Positions 1 through 6,275 of a stretch of 7,012 nt of DNA are shown here, one piece after another. Position numbers and translations under genes: made by a program. Origin of the DNA: Deltaproteobacteria bacterium (lineage in GTDB: Bacteria; Desulfobacterota; Desulfobacteria; Desulfobacterales; Desulfatirhabdiaceae); assembly GCA_026388755.1 (NCBI GenBank), contig JAPLJE010000300.1:1-7012 (forward strand). The letters run 5' to 3'. Positions within the stretch are counted from its first letter, which is position 1. The number at the start of each line of letters is the position of its first letter. Under the pieces are notes generated by a model. The model saw only the letters and a list, made by a program, of their open reading frames with translations. It had not been told where the DNA came from and did not search any database.

Positions 1-670
1 CTTCAGCATCTGTTTCATCCGCTTTCCGAATCCCCAGATATTCGTCATCATAATCAGTTACCAGCGCCATGGACAGCGGTACCAGCATTTCGCCCAGTCG
101 GGAGTACTTCGATTGTATCGAAGCCGCCAGCTCTGCTGAAAGCTGAAGCAACTTATTCTGAATCTTATCCAGATTTGCCGTTGGATATTTTTCCCCTTTT
201 TCAAATCCAGACAGTCCGCAGGTATACCCTTCACCGCCTATTGCAGTGGGAATACCGTAGAGTTTACAGGTCAGCGGTCTGAAATCATAAATCTCACACA
301 TCTCGGCATCATTTAACATGGGGCAGCGGATGCGCGTTTCCGCCATTTCATGCAGAATCTCTTTTTCTTCCTTGCCGGATTCAACCGCCTTGTAAGCGCT
401 TTTTTTTAGTTTGTACAGTGTGCGGTCAATTTTATTGCAACGTTCCATCAGAATATTAAGGTTTTCGCCGTTGTATTTATTCCTGAACCGTTCATTGATA
501 TACATCGCTTCAATAAAGGTAAGGTCAAACACCGCATAACAGCAGTCTGCACAGAAGGGCTTACATTTAACACAATCGGGAAATTGATTTTTTACGGATT
601 CGAATGCACGTTCAACAGATGCTGACAACGCTTCGTACTGCTCAAAAAACGGTTTAAATTGTTCTTTCAT
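1..670 (-). CDS. YkgJ-family cysteine-cluster (putative metal-binding) protein, 3' end cut by window edge
   Basis: The reading frame is open from the ATG at 670 to the left edge (223 codons, no stop), so the C-terminus is missing. Two cysteine groups are visible. The first is C33, C36, C40, C43, C44 (CxxCxxxCxxCC). The second is C116, C125, C135 and C151, with the context RCPML, CEIYDFRPLTCKLYGIP. This pattern of Cys clusters plus an 'IYxxRPxxCxxYG' segment is typical of the YkgJ/UPF0153 family, annotated as zinc- or iron-chelating proteins of unclear physiological role; the bound metal is not known from sequence. No signal peptide or membrane segment is seen, so it is probably cytoplasmic. 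In-frame ATGs also exist at 700 and 691. I chose 670 because only it has a purine-rich AGGTAGAGAG stretch just upstream and because the family cysteines begin soon after. It lies 205 bp downstream of mnmE on the same strand, separated by a repeat-like element, so operon membership is doubtful. Confidence 0.85.
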   Translation of the reverse strand, partial: MKEQFKPFFEQYEALSASVERAFESVKNQFPDCVKCKPFCADCCYAVFDLTFIEAMYINERFRNKYNGENLNILMERCNKIDRTLYKLKKSAYKAVESGKEEKEILHEMAETRIRCPMLNDAEMCEIYDFRPLTCKLYGIPTAIGGEGYTCGLSGFEKGEKYPTANLDKIQNKLLQLSAELAASIQSKYSRLGEMLVPLSMALVTDYDDEYLGIRKADETDAE

Positions 671-683
671 TTTTCTCTCTACC

Positions 684-699
684 TGTTTCATGTGAAACA
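684..699. other. parS: Candidate parS site (ParB-binding centromere sequence)
   Basis: TGTTTCATGTGAAACA has two perfect 7-bp arms (TGTTTCA and TGAAACA) around a central TG. The widely conserved chromosomal parS consensus is TGTTNCACGTGAAACA, so only one of the 16 bases differs, in the central CG dinucleotide. parS sites are nucleation points for ParB spreading and ParA-driven origin segregation, and they cluster near oriC. This one lies next to the rpmH-rnpA-yidC-mnmE block, which is origin-proximal in many bacteria. No parA or parB gene is in the window. ParB binding is inferred. Confidence 0.6.
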
Positions 700-703
700 T
701 CTT

Positions 704-841
704 TGATGGCAAAGTAAAAAATCCATCTGCTTGGTTGCGCTACATCCTTCATCATTGCGGCATACCCAAAAGAACGGCAGGCGGAACACCGGTCCTCAGA
801 ATTTGCGCATCTCGCATATGGAGCTTTTTACTTTGTCGTCA
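704..841. repeat. Intergenic element bounded by a 17-bp imperfect inverted repeat
   Basis: The left arm TGATGGCAAAGTAAAAA (704-720) and right arm TTTTTACTTTGTCGTCA (825-841) are complementary at 15 of 17 positions. The two exceptions (707/838 and 709/836) would be G-U wobbles in a plus-strand RNA but A-C mismatches in a minus-strand RNA. A second pair, GCGCATC (805-811) and GATGCGC (853-859), overlaps the right end. The interior has no convincing coding frame and is more G+C-rich than the arms. It fills most of the gap between mnmE and the YkgJ-family gene. The layout suggests a non-autonomous dispersed intergenic repeat (MITE or REP-like) or a large RNA hairpin; copy number cannot be judged from one copy. 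Confidence 0.45.
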
Positions 842-875
842 TATTGGGATTCGATGCGCGAAAACAATGACAATG

Positions 876-2285
876 CTATTTACCGATACAAAACGAATTA
901 AAAATGTGATCGAGAACTTCATCCGTGGTCTGCACTCCGGAAACTTCGTCAATGCTGTCCATCGCATCTCGGATATCCATGACAATAACCTCAGAGGGAT
1001 TCATCCGCTGAATTCCGTCCATGGCTTGGCGGATGTGCGCGGCTGCTTTTTCAAATGCGCGCGCCTGTCTGAGATTGGGAATAAACCCAACAGTCTCTTG
1101 ACCCTGGCTTTTCTCATGGACTTTCTTGACAATCAAGTCAACCAGCGTCTCCATATGGGTCTGTTCTTTTACCGAGATCGCCACAGAGGGGAGCGTTGAG
1201 AATCTATTATTCTCTATAACATAATCAGGGTCTGCCGCAAGGTCAATTTTATTAAAAACCAGGATGACAGGAACGCTTCCGGTCATATCCAGAAGCTGAT
1301 TTTCCAGCTCATAATCGGAAACAGACGCATCCAGCAGCATGAGAATCAGATCAGAGGCGTGAATGCATTCATAAGTTTTTTCAATCCCCAGCAATTCAAC
1401 GGTGTTCTGTGTGATGTGGATACCGGCGGTATCGGAAAAATTAACCGGTATTCCCCGAAAAATAACGGCTTCCTCAACAACATCCCTTGTGGTTCCGGGA
1501 ATGTCCGTAACAATGGAGCGGTCTTTTTTGACCAGCCAGTTCATGAGACTGGATTTTCCGACATTCGGGCGTCCGATAATGGAAATTCGATAACCATCGC
1601 GAATAACGTGGCAGTCTTCATACTGCTGAATCAAACTCAGAATCGGCTCCAGCACGCTTGATTGAAGCTGCGGACAAACCGAAAGCAACTGCAATTCTTC
1701 CACCTCATCCGGAAAGTCGATTGAAGCCTCAATTCTCACCAGAATGTCCCGAATCACATCGCGAAGCTGCTTGACATGCTGTTTGTAAGCGCCGGTCAGT
1801 TGCGATGCGGCGGATTCAAGGGCTTTTTCTGATTTCGAATTGATAATGTCAATAACCGCTTCAGCCTGTGTTAAATCAATTCGCCCATTCAGAAAGGCCC
1901 GGCGGGTAAACTCGCCAGGGCCGGCCAGTTCGGCACCGTTTTGCAAGACCGCATTTAAAATGGCTTTAAGCACAGCATAACCGGAATGCGCCTGAATCTC
2001 GACCACATCTTCCCGGGTGTAGGAATGAGGGGCTTTCATAAACGCAAGAAGTACTTCATCCAGAACGGCCTGCGTGTCCGGCTGAACGATCGTGCCATAA
2101 TATAGATGGTGAGAAAAAATCTGATCCGGCGGGAAATGACAACTGGAAGTGTTTGAACGCAGCAGCGAGTGGGGTTTAAAAATGGAAAGAGCAATAGACA
2201 AGGCCCGGCCACCGGATATTCTGATGATTCCAATTCCTCCACGACCTGAAGGGGTAGCAATTGCAGCGATAGTTGAACCATTCAT
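876..2285 (-). CDS. mnmE: tRNA uridine-5-carboxymethylaminomethyl(34) synthesis GTPase MnmE (TrmE)
   Basis: MnmE acts with MnmG to place the (carboxymethyl)aminomethyl group on wobble uridine 34 of certain tRNAs, using a folate-derived carbon and K+-stimulated GTP hydrolysis. Counting from the ATG at 2285 (469 aa), the N-terminal folate-binding domain begins STIAAIATPSGRGGIG and contains the GPGEFTRRAFLNGRIDL segment (about 122-138). The inserted G domain shows the P-loop GRPNVGKSS (238-246, including the Asn expected for K+ coordination), TTRD (265-268), DTAG (285-288) and NKID (345-348). The helical C-terminus ends FCIGK, with the catalytic-type Cys at 466. Length matches the family (about 450-470 aa). 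An in-frame GTG at 2303 would add MKWRAC. Neither start has a strong Shine-Dalgarno sequence (GGCGGG lies before the ATG), and I prefer the ATG because family proteins start near this point. It begins 30 bp after khpB. mnmG is not in the window. Confidence 0.97.
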   Translation of the reverse strand: MNGSTIAAIATPSGRGGIGIIRISGGRALSIALSIFKPHSLLRSNTSSCHFPPDQIFSHHLYYGTIVQPDTQAVLDEVLLAFMKAPHSYTREDVVEIQAHSGYAVLKAILNAVLQNGAELAGPGEFTRRAFLNGRIDLTQAEAVIDIINSKSEKALESAASQLTGAYKQHVKQLRDVIRDILVRIEASIDFPDEVEELQLLSVCPQLQSSVLEPILSLIQQYEDCHVIRDGYRISIIGRPNVGKSSLMNWLVKKDRSIVTDIPGTTRDVVEEAVIFRGIPVNFSDTAGIHITQNTVELLGIEKTYECIHASDLILMLLDASVSDYELENQLLDMTGSVPVILVFNKIDLAADPDYVIENNRFSTLPSVAISVKEQTHMETLVDLIVKKVHEKSQGQETVGFIPNLRQARAFEKAAAHIRQAMDGIQRMNPSEVIVMDIRDAMDSIDEVSGVQTTDEVLDHIFNSFCIGK

Positions 2286-2315
2286 ACAAGCCCGCCATTT
2301 CACGCAAAAGATAAC

Positions 2316-3086
2316 TTACGGTTCAGCAGGCATAAGGGGCTCCTGGCGACAGGTTTTCTGTGGCAGCACGATAATTTTCTTCAGATAGCCTTCCCCCATG
2401 CTTTTTGTTTTGACCCTGTGGTCGTTCTTCAACGCAATGTGAATGATTTTTCGATCCTGAGGATTAAAATTGCCGATGATTACGGGTTTTCCTTTTTGGC
2501 ACGCTTTTTCAGCAACACGCAACGCCTGTTTTTGAAGATTATCCTGCCGTTTGGAAAAATAGCCTTCGATATCAACGATAATACGGGTTCTGTTTTCAGA
2601 TGACTTGTTGACTATTTTTTTTAAAAGATATTGAATGGCTTCAAGGGTTTGACCTCTTTTACCGATGAGCGCCGCCGAATTTCCGCCCCTGATAGTATAC
2701 ACAATCTGCTTGCAGCTGCTTTTTACAACAATTTCAGCATCACTGGTCACTGAATCAACCAGCATTTGTAAAACAAGACTGCCCCGATCCACCGAATCCA
2801 AAAGCATCAATGATTCCTTGTCAATGCATTTCGAATCTGTCTTTTGAGAGTCATCAGCCCGCAGAGTGCTGTTTTCCCCTGAACATAGATCATGGCCAGA
2901 TTTCTGAATGCCAGGTGTCGCCACCCGAATGCGCGCTTTTTTTATTCCGACCAATCCAAAGATTCCAGTGGCGCCAAAAGAAAGCACTTCGTGTTTCAAC
3001 TGATCCCTGGGGATTTTTAAGGCTTCACATGCTTTGGTTACAGCCATCTCAACGTTTTTTGCCTCAAATTCAATAATAGGTGACAT
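2316..3086 (-). CDS. khpB: RNA-binding protein KhpB/Jag (Jag_N, KH and R3H domains)
   Basis: The 256-aa product has the three-domain layout of Jag/KhpB (also called EloR or SpoIIIJ-associated protein). The Jag_N domain is at about 3-55, with GATGIFGLVGIKKARIRV. A poorly conserved polar linker follows (about 56-110). The KH domain is at about 112-175, with the IGKRGQTLEAIQYLL helix-turn-helix around 141-155. The R3H domain is at about 178-242, with NPQDRKIIH at 208-216 giving the R-x-x-x-H signature. Family members bind RNA and, in Gram-positives, affect cell elongation; the role in Gram-negatives is less defined. The position directly after yidC is the classical arrangement. The ATG at 3086 is preceded by a strong GGAGGG Shine-Dalgarno (3092-3097) at 5 nt spacing, which fixes the start. 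The gap to yidC is 47 bp, so co-transcription is likely. Confidence 0.95.
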   Translation of the reverse strand: MSPIIEFEAKNVEMAVTKACEALKIPRDQLKHEVLSFGATGIFGLVGIKKARIRVATPGIQKSGHDLCSGENSTLRADDSQKTDSKCIDKESLMLLDSVDRGSLVLQMLVDSVTSDAEIVVKSSCKQIVYTIRGGNSAALIGKRGQTLEAIQYLLKKIVNKSSENRTRIIVDIEGYFSKRQDNLQKQALRVAEKACQKGKPVIIGNFNPQDRKIIHIALKNDHRVKTKSMGEGYLKKIIVLPQKTCRQEPLMPAEP

Positions 3087-3133
3087 CCATACCCTCCATT
3101 ATCAGACTGGCACGTCAAAATCCCGTATCATGA

Positions 3134-4768
3134 TCAAGCGTATTTTTTTTGAATATAGTACTGCTGGCTTATGGAGACAATGTTATTGACTAACCAGTAT
3201 AAAACCAGGCCCGAAGAAAAATTGATGAATATAAAAGTAAAGACAATGGGCATCATCATCATCATCTTTGCCTGCATCGGATCTCCCATTGGAGGTGACA
3301 TTTTTTGCTGGATAAACATGGTGGCGCCCATAATGATCGTCAACACCGGAATACCGTACGGGGGTTCCATGAAGGGGATCGAAAACGAAAAATGCAATAA
3401 TCGGTCAGGGGCTGAGAGGTCGGCTATCCATCCGATAAAAGGAGCATGGCGCAGCTCGATTGCCTCGTAAAGCATTCTGTACAATGCAAAGAACACGGGA
3501 ATCTGAACCACCATGGGAAGGCACCCACCCAGAGGATTGACCTTGTAAGTTTTGTACAGGGCCATGGTTTCTTCATTCATTTTCTTTTTGTCATCTTTGT
3601 ATTTTTCCCGGATTTGCGCCATCAGCGGTTGAATTTTTTTCATCTCGCTCATGGATTTATAGCTCTTTGAACCCAGGGGCCAGAGAATTCCCTTGATAAT
3701 CAGCGTCAATACAATAATTGCTGCACCATAATTCGGAATATAGTCATGCAGAAAATTCAGGAGCCACAGTAAGGGTTTGGCCAGAATGTCAAAGAACCCG
3801 AAATGAATGGCCTTATCCAGTCCGATGCCCAGATTGGTAAGAATGGAAAGGCTTTTGGGCCCCATGTAGATTTTGTATTGAAATTTCCGTTGAACGCCGG
3901 AATCGATTTTGAATTCCGGTTCAACAAAAACATTGTCAAGCCGTCCGTTCGTGAGCGATAACTTGATGCTGGCGTCTGTTGGAACAACCGGAACAATGCT
4001 TGTTAAAAAATAACGCTCTTCAAGACAGGTCCAATTGATTTTACCGGAATACACATTTTTTTTCTGAAGATCTTTTACAGCGATTTGCTCAAGAGTGTTA
4101 TTGATAAAGGCGCTTGGACCTTCAAATCCATAGCTGTTTTTTGCCTCTTTAAAATTACTGCTCAAGGATAACTCCAGATGATCCTGCAGCAACTTGCCGG
4201 AGCCGTTTTTAATGATAATATTCAATCCGATCAAGTATGAATCCGGATAAAATGTATATTGTTTTTCAATTATGATGCCGGAAGGGGACGTCCACAGAAA
4301 CGATACTTCCTGGGAGCTGTCGCGAACATCAATGCTGTCGGAAGAAACGGTTGACAAAAAAACCGCATCGTTGAATTCCGAAATGCTGTTTTCAGAAAAA
4401 GACAGGTGAAGCGATCCGACATTGGGCAGGGTAATCAGTTCTTTATTCGGAGAATCGGATTCAACCGATTCACGATATTGCTTCAGAGTAAAATTCTTGA
4501 AAAAAGCGCCTTTGTCCGAAATGGTAGCCGAATATAGCGGAGTCTTCACCACAAGGTCTTTACTTTTTTGAAAAGCAGGCAGAGGCTGTTCCTTAATGGC
4601 AGTTTCCTGGGGTGAGCCTGCTGCAATTTTGTCTGCCGGCAAGGGGGCGTCAGGCTGTGTTTGAGCCGTCTGCTGCTGGGGAGGGGCAGTGTCCTGGAAA
4701 AAAAATCCCCAGACCGTAAAGACTAAAACAGAAAGCACAATTGCTATAAGTAAACGACCTTGTTCCAT
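3134..4768 (-). CDS. yidC: Membrane protein insertase YidC
   Basis: YidC (544 aa from the ATG at 4768) inserts and folds inner-membrane proteins, alone or with SecYEG. Transmembrane segment 1 is at about 5-24 after MEQGRLL. A Gln/Pro-rich linker (about 28-65) and the large periplasmic beta-sandwich domain (about 75-315) follow, as in Gram-negative YidC. The conserved C-terminal core comprises TM2 (about 347-364), the charged cytoplasmic C1 hairpin (about 372-408), NPLGGCLPMVVQIPVFFALY in TM3, then TM4 and TM5, ending in a basic tail QKKYA. The groove position that is Arg366 in E. coli appears to be Lys359 here (IIKGILWP), a conservative change. An ATG at 4780 lies in the same frame, but GGGAG (4774-4778) sits 5 nt before the 4768 ATG and overlaps the upstream one, so 4768 is chosen. 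A run of five Met residues (about 502-506) precedes TM5. Confidence 0.97.
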   Translation of the reverse strand: MEQGRLLIAIVLSVLVFTVWGFFFQDTAPPQQQTAQTQPDAPLPADKIAAGSPQETAIKEQPLPAFQKSKDLVVKTPLYSATISDKGAFFKNFTLKQYRESVESDSPNKELITLPNVGSLHLSFSENSISEFNDAVFLSTVSSDSIDVRDSSQEVSFLWTSPSGIIIEKQYTFYPDSYLIGLNIIIKNGSGKLLQDHLELSLSSNFKEAKNSYGFEGPSAFINNTLEQIAVKDLQKKNVYSGKINWTCLEERYFLTSIVPVVPTDASIKLSLTNGRLDNVFVEPEFKIDSGVQRKFQYKIYMGPKSLSILTNLGIGLDKAIHFGFFDILAKPLLWLLNFLHDYIPNYGAAIIVLTLIIKGILWPLGSKSYKSMSEMKKIQPLMAQIREKYKDDKKKMNEETMALYKTYKVNPLGGCLPMVVQIPVFFALYRMLYEAIELRHAPFIGWIADLSAPDRLLHFSFSIPFMEPPYGIPVLTIIMGATMFIQQKMSPPMGDPMQAKMMMMMPIVFTFIFINFSSGLVLYWLVNNIVSISQQYYIQKKYA

Positions 4769-4773
4769 AATGA

Positions 4774-4778
4774 CTCCC
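4774..4778 (-). promoter_or_regulatory. Ribosome binding site that fixes the yidC start
   Basis: Minus-strand GGGAG lies 5 nt before the ATG at 4768. It falls just inside the alternative in-frame ATG at 4780 (ATGGGAGTC), which has only a weak GGGAAA stretch before it. The spacing supports 4768 as the main start. Confidence 0.7.
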
Positions 4779-4780
4779 AT

Positions 4781-4852
4781 GATTTCCCGATATGGGAAAT
4801 CAGCTGATTACATAGTGAATGACATGGTTGATGTAATGAAGCGATATCGCTT
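4781..4852. repeat. Cluster of three inverted repeats in the yidD-yidC gap
   Basis: The gap holds three separate dyads. GATTTCCC and GGGAAATC (4781-4788 and 4794-4801) are a perfect 8-bp pair with a 5-nt spacer. ATTACAT and ATGTAAT (4807-4813 and 4831-4837) are a 7-bp pair with a 17-nt spacer. AAGCGATATCGCTT (4839-4852) is a perfect 14-bp palindrome. None is followed by a T-run on the minus strand, so they do not look like intrinsic terminators. They could be operator sites, or hairpins in the yidC 5' leader that affect processing or stability. The first dyad ends 12 nt before the chosen yidC start codon. Confidence 0.55.
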
Positions 4853-4893
4853 GGATGGATAATGAGGCGTAGAATGAAAGGTATATTCATTTT

Positions 4894-5112
4894 TCAGGGA
4901 ACTGGATCAACGCCGCCAGGGTGAAACGGATGGCATTTCAAAAGGCGTTTGAATGCCATAGCCCCGCCTTTGCAGGCGCCGTATTTCATTATGGCCTCGG
5001 ATGCATACGCCGAACACGAAGGATAAAACCGGCAGCACGGCCCAATAAAAGGAGAAACGGCAAGTTGATACACCGTGATTGCAAAATTGACAAGATATCG
5101 AATCGTATGCAA
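4894..5112 (-). CDS. yidD: Membrane protein insertion efficiency factor YidD
   Basis: This small protein (72 aa) helps YidC-dependent insertion and sits at the inner face of the membrane through an amphipathic N-terminal region. Family marks are plain: [23 protein letters not shown] (about 15-37) with its three cysteines, a basic helix around AFKRLLKC, and the closing motif [13 protein letters not shown]. Length agrees with family members of about 70-85 aa. The start is taken as TTG at 5112, because no ATG occurs before the conserved region; a GTG at codon 14 would remove the N-terminal amphipathic part. No Shine-Dalgarno is seen. The rnpA stop lies 5 nt upstream, so translation is probably coupled to rnpA. 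Confidence 0.93.
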   Translation of the reverse strand: MHTIRYLVNFAITVYQLAVSPFIGPCCRFYPSCSAYASEAIMKYGACKGGAMAFKRLLKCHPFHPGGVDPVP

Positions 5113-5117
5113 ACCCG

Positions 5118-5510
5118 TTAAAAAAGATGACTTTGCGGAATCGCCGCCGGCGCCACGACGGCGATTTTTGCGAATTTATCAAATAAACCATCCAGTATGG
5201 CTACCGTCTGCTGGAAAGAAAGGGTGGCCGACGGCTTTTTGGCGATCACATGAAAATCCCAACCATTCGGCACCGCGATGCTGTGAAGGCGATAATACTC
5301 CCTGACGCGCCGCTTGATCCGGTTGCGAACCACGGCGTTGCCGACTTTTCGCGAAACCGTAATACCGATGCGGGATCTGCTGGCCTTTCCACTTTTATAA
5401 ACCAATACAAACCCCGAGCTGTGGACCGCCTTTCCGAAGGAATAAAATTCAACGAATTCATACCGTTTGAGAATGCGGGCTATTTTGGGAAATGCAAATG
5501 GCTTCAACAA
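5118..5510 (-). CDS. rnpA: Ribonuclease P protein component
   Basis: RnpA is the protein subunit that helps the RNase P RNA bind precursor tRNA and remove 5' leaders. The 130-aa product has the N-terminal [13 protein letters not shown] segment (about 7-19) and the central conserved RNP motif [13 protein letters not shown] (about 62-74), preceded by [13 protein letters not shown]. The C-terminal tail is rich in Ala, Val and Pro. Length is close to the family norm of 110-130 aa. There is no ATG near the N-terminus; the frame starts TTG TTG AAG CCA, so either TTG (5510 or 5507) may initiate, the latter giving MKPFAFPK. No Shine-Dalgarno is seen upstream. It lies 65 bp after rpmH, as in most bacteria, and 5 bp before yidD. 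Confidence 0.95.
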   Translation of the reverse strand: MLKPFAFPKIARILKRYEFVEFYSFGKAVHSSGFVLVYKSGKASRSRIGITVSRKVGNAVVRNRIKRRVREYYRLHSIAVPNGWDFHVIAKKPSATLSFQQTVAILDGLFDKFAKIAVVAPAAIPQSHLF

Positions 5511-5575
5511 AATGAGATGACAAAAACTGGATGGCGCATTCAGGAAAGGATCCCGGGTCTATAAAAAAGTATTTA

Positions 5576-5710
5576 TTAAACCGTCAATCTTTTCCGGCCT
5601 TTGGCCCGTCTGCGGTTAATCAATTTTCGGCCTTCTTTGGTGGCCATGCGCGATAAAAAGCCATGGGTCCGTGATTTTTTGATCTGACTGGGCTGATATG
5701 TTCTTTTCAT
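5576..5710 (-). CDS. rpmH: Large ribosomal subunit protein bL34
   Basis: This very short gene encodes 44 aa beginning [18 protein letters not shown] and continuing with the basic [24 protein letters not shown] segment, a near-textbook bL34 sequence of the usual 44-47 residues. bL34 is a late-assembling protein of the 50S subunit. The ATG at 5710 has GAGGG (5720-5724) as Shine-Dalgarno, 9 nt upstream across a T-run, and the stop is TAA at 5578-5576. It is the first gene of the minus-strand block and the likely head of the rpmH-rnpA-yidD operon. dnaA, often the divergent neighbour of rpmH, is not present; tRNA genes lie upstream instead. Confidence 0.98.
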   Translation of the reverse strand: MKRTYQPSQIKKSRTHGFLSRMATKEGRKLINRRRAKGRKRLTV

Positions 5711-5774
5711 GCAAAAAAACCCTCAATTAAATGTGAATCCAGTTGTTGTTCGATATAACGATCTTTTTTCTGTT

Positions 5775-5817
5775 ATTATAACCTTTTTAGATAATCACAT
5801 TATTGTTTTCAAGTCAA
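5775..5817 (-). promoter_or_regulatory. Candidate promoter of rpmH
   Basis: On the minus strand a perfect TATAAT lies at 5780-5775, about 65 bp before the rpmH ATG, in A+T-rich DNA. A TTGACT occurs at 5817-5812, but it is too far away (31 bp) to be the matching -35 box. TTGACT could instead pair with a weaker TATCTA at 18 bp spacing. One or both may work; the call rests on motif similarity only. Confidence 0.35.
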
Positions 5818-5988
5818 TAAAATTCCATTCGTTCCTCACGGAAGAAGAGATGCAGTTATCAAAATTTGTGCTTGCAATTTGCACATGAATCAGTCTATAT
5901 ATTTCCAGCATAAGGTCTTTAGATGCATTCCTATCCCTGATAAACGACCTTAATGATTTTGATAAAGTAGCCTGCCTTGTTTTTATTG

Positions 5989-6016
5989 TTGACAAATTCA
6001 ATTTTTTGTTTACAAT
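5989..6016 (+). promoter_or_regulatory. Sigma70-type promoter of the tRNA-Lys-Glu operon
   Basis: A perfect -35 box TTGACA (5989-5994) and a TACAAT -10 box (6011-6016, one base from consensus) are separated by 16 bp. The expected transcription start, around 6023-6025, lies less than 10 nt before tRNA-Lys. Such strong promoters are typical of stable RNA genes. The GGCGC just after the -10 could be a G+C-rich discriminator linked to stringent control, though this is inferred. Confidence 0.85.
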
Positions 6017-6031
6017 GGCGCTTTCATCAAG

Positions 6032-6107
6032 GGGCCGTTAACTCAGTCGGTAGAGTATCTGCCTTTTAAGTAGAGAGTCGTTGGTTCGAGTCCAACACGG
6101 CCCACCA
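6032..6107 (+). tRNA. tRNA-Lys (anticodon UUU)
   Basis: A full cloverleaf of 76 nt can be drawn. The acceptor stem GGGCCGT pairs with ACGGCCC. The D arm is ACTC/GAGT, and the anticodon stem TCTGC/GTAGA (one G-U pair) carries the loop CTTTTAA. A 5-nt variable region and T arm GTTGG/CCAAC around TTCGAGT follow. The discriminator is A and the CCA end is encoded. Anticodon TTT reads AAA and AAG; its U34 is a usual substrate of MnmE/MnmG-type modification, which links it in function to mnmE in this window. Confidence 0.98.
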
Positions 6108-6115
6108 CCATCTGC

Positions 6116-6193
6116 GTCCCCATCGTCTAGCCCGGTCCAGGACATCGGCCTTTCACGCCGACGACAGGGGTTCAAATCCCCTTGGGGACGCCA
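6116..6193 (+). tRNA. tRNA-Glu (anticodon UUC)
   Basis: This is a 78-nt cloverleaf with acceptor stem GTCCCCA/TGGGGAC, anticodon stem TCGGC/GCCGA and loop CTTTCAC (anticodon TTC), a T arm with TTCAAAT, discriminator G and an encoded CCA. It begins only 8 nt after tRNA-Lys and so belongs to the same transcript. It supplies Glu for GAA/GAG codons and, in organisms with the C5 pathway, Glu-tRNA for tetrapyrrole synthesis. Its wobble U34 is also an expected MnmE/MnmG target. Confidence 0.98.
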
Positions 6194-6204
6194 CTAATAA
6201 TAAC

Positions 6205-6238
6205 AAAGGGGTTTCGTTGAAAAACGTGGCCCTTTTTT
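6205..6238 (+). terminator. Intrinsic terminator after tRNA-Glu
   Basis: AAAGGG (6205-6210) pairs with CCCTTT (6230-6235), and an inner GTTT/AAAC pairing is possible. A T-run follows at 6233-6238. It begins 12 nt after the tRNA-Glu CCA end and fits a Rho-independent terminator, although the hairpin is interrupted. Confidence 0.7.
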
Positions 6239-6275
6239 CATTTGGTGGAAAAGTGATTTCCGACCCCATACGCAC

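Larger units (their letters stand above)
5711..6031. other. Non-coding A+T-rich region between rpmH and the tRNA operon
   Basis: This stretch of about 320 bp separates divergently transcribed rpmH and tRNA-Lys. It holds the candidate rpmH promoter on the left and the strong tRNA promoter on the right. The middle contains a small dyad, TGTGC (5867-5871) with GCACA (5881-5885). I see no convincing gene or DnaA-box cluster in it. Confidence 0.6.

Noticed and set aside
735..1199. Plus-strand open frame of 154 codons
   Set aside because: It lies largely antisense to the 3' end of mnmE, whose protein is clearly conserved up to FCIGK, and its start falls inside the inverted-repeat element. The translation shows no recognisable domain.
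4781..4801. Resemblance of the GATTTCCC/GGGAAATC dyad to the Noc binding site (TATTTCCCGGGAAATA)
   Set aside because: The half-sites are alike, but here they are separated by 5 extra bases, and Noc is mainly a Firmicutes protein; treated as an ordinary dyad.
4854..4862. TTATCCATC on the minus strand as a DnaA box
   Set aside because: It matches TTATCCACA at only 7 of 9 bases and is isolated; no cluster or A+T-rich unwinding element accompanies it.
4907..5191. Minus-strand open frame overlapping rnpA and yidD in another frame
   Set aside because: Both overlapped proteins are clear family members over the same bases, so this is a shadow frame.
5795..6001. Minus-strand open frame of 68 codons between rpmH and the tRNA promoter
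   Set aside because: It starts at TTG without a Shine-Dalgarno sequence, overlaps the tRNA promoter and the candidate rpmH promoter, and has no recognisable motif; A+T-rich spacer explains it.
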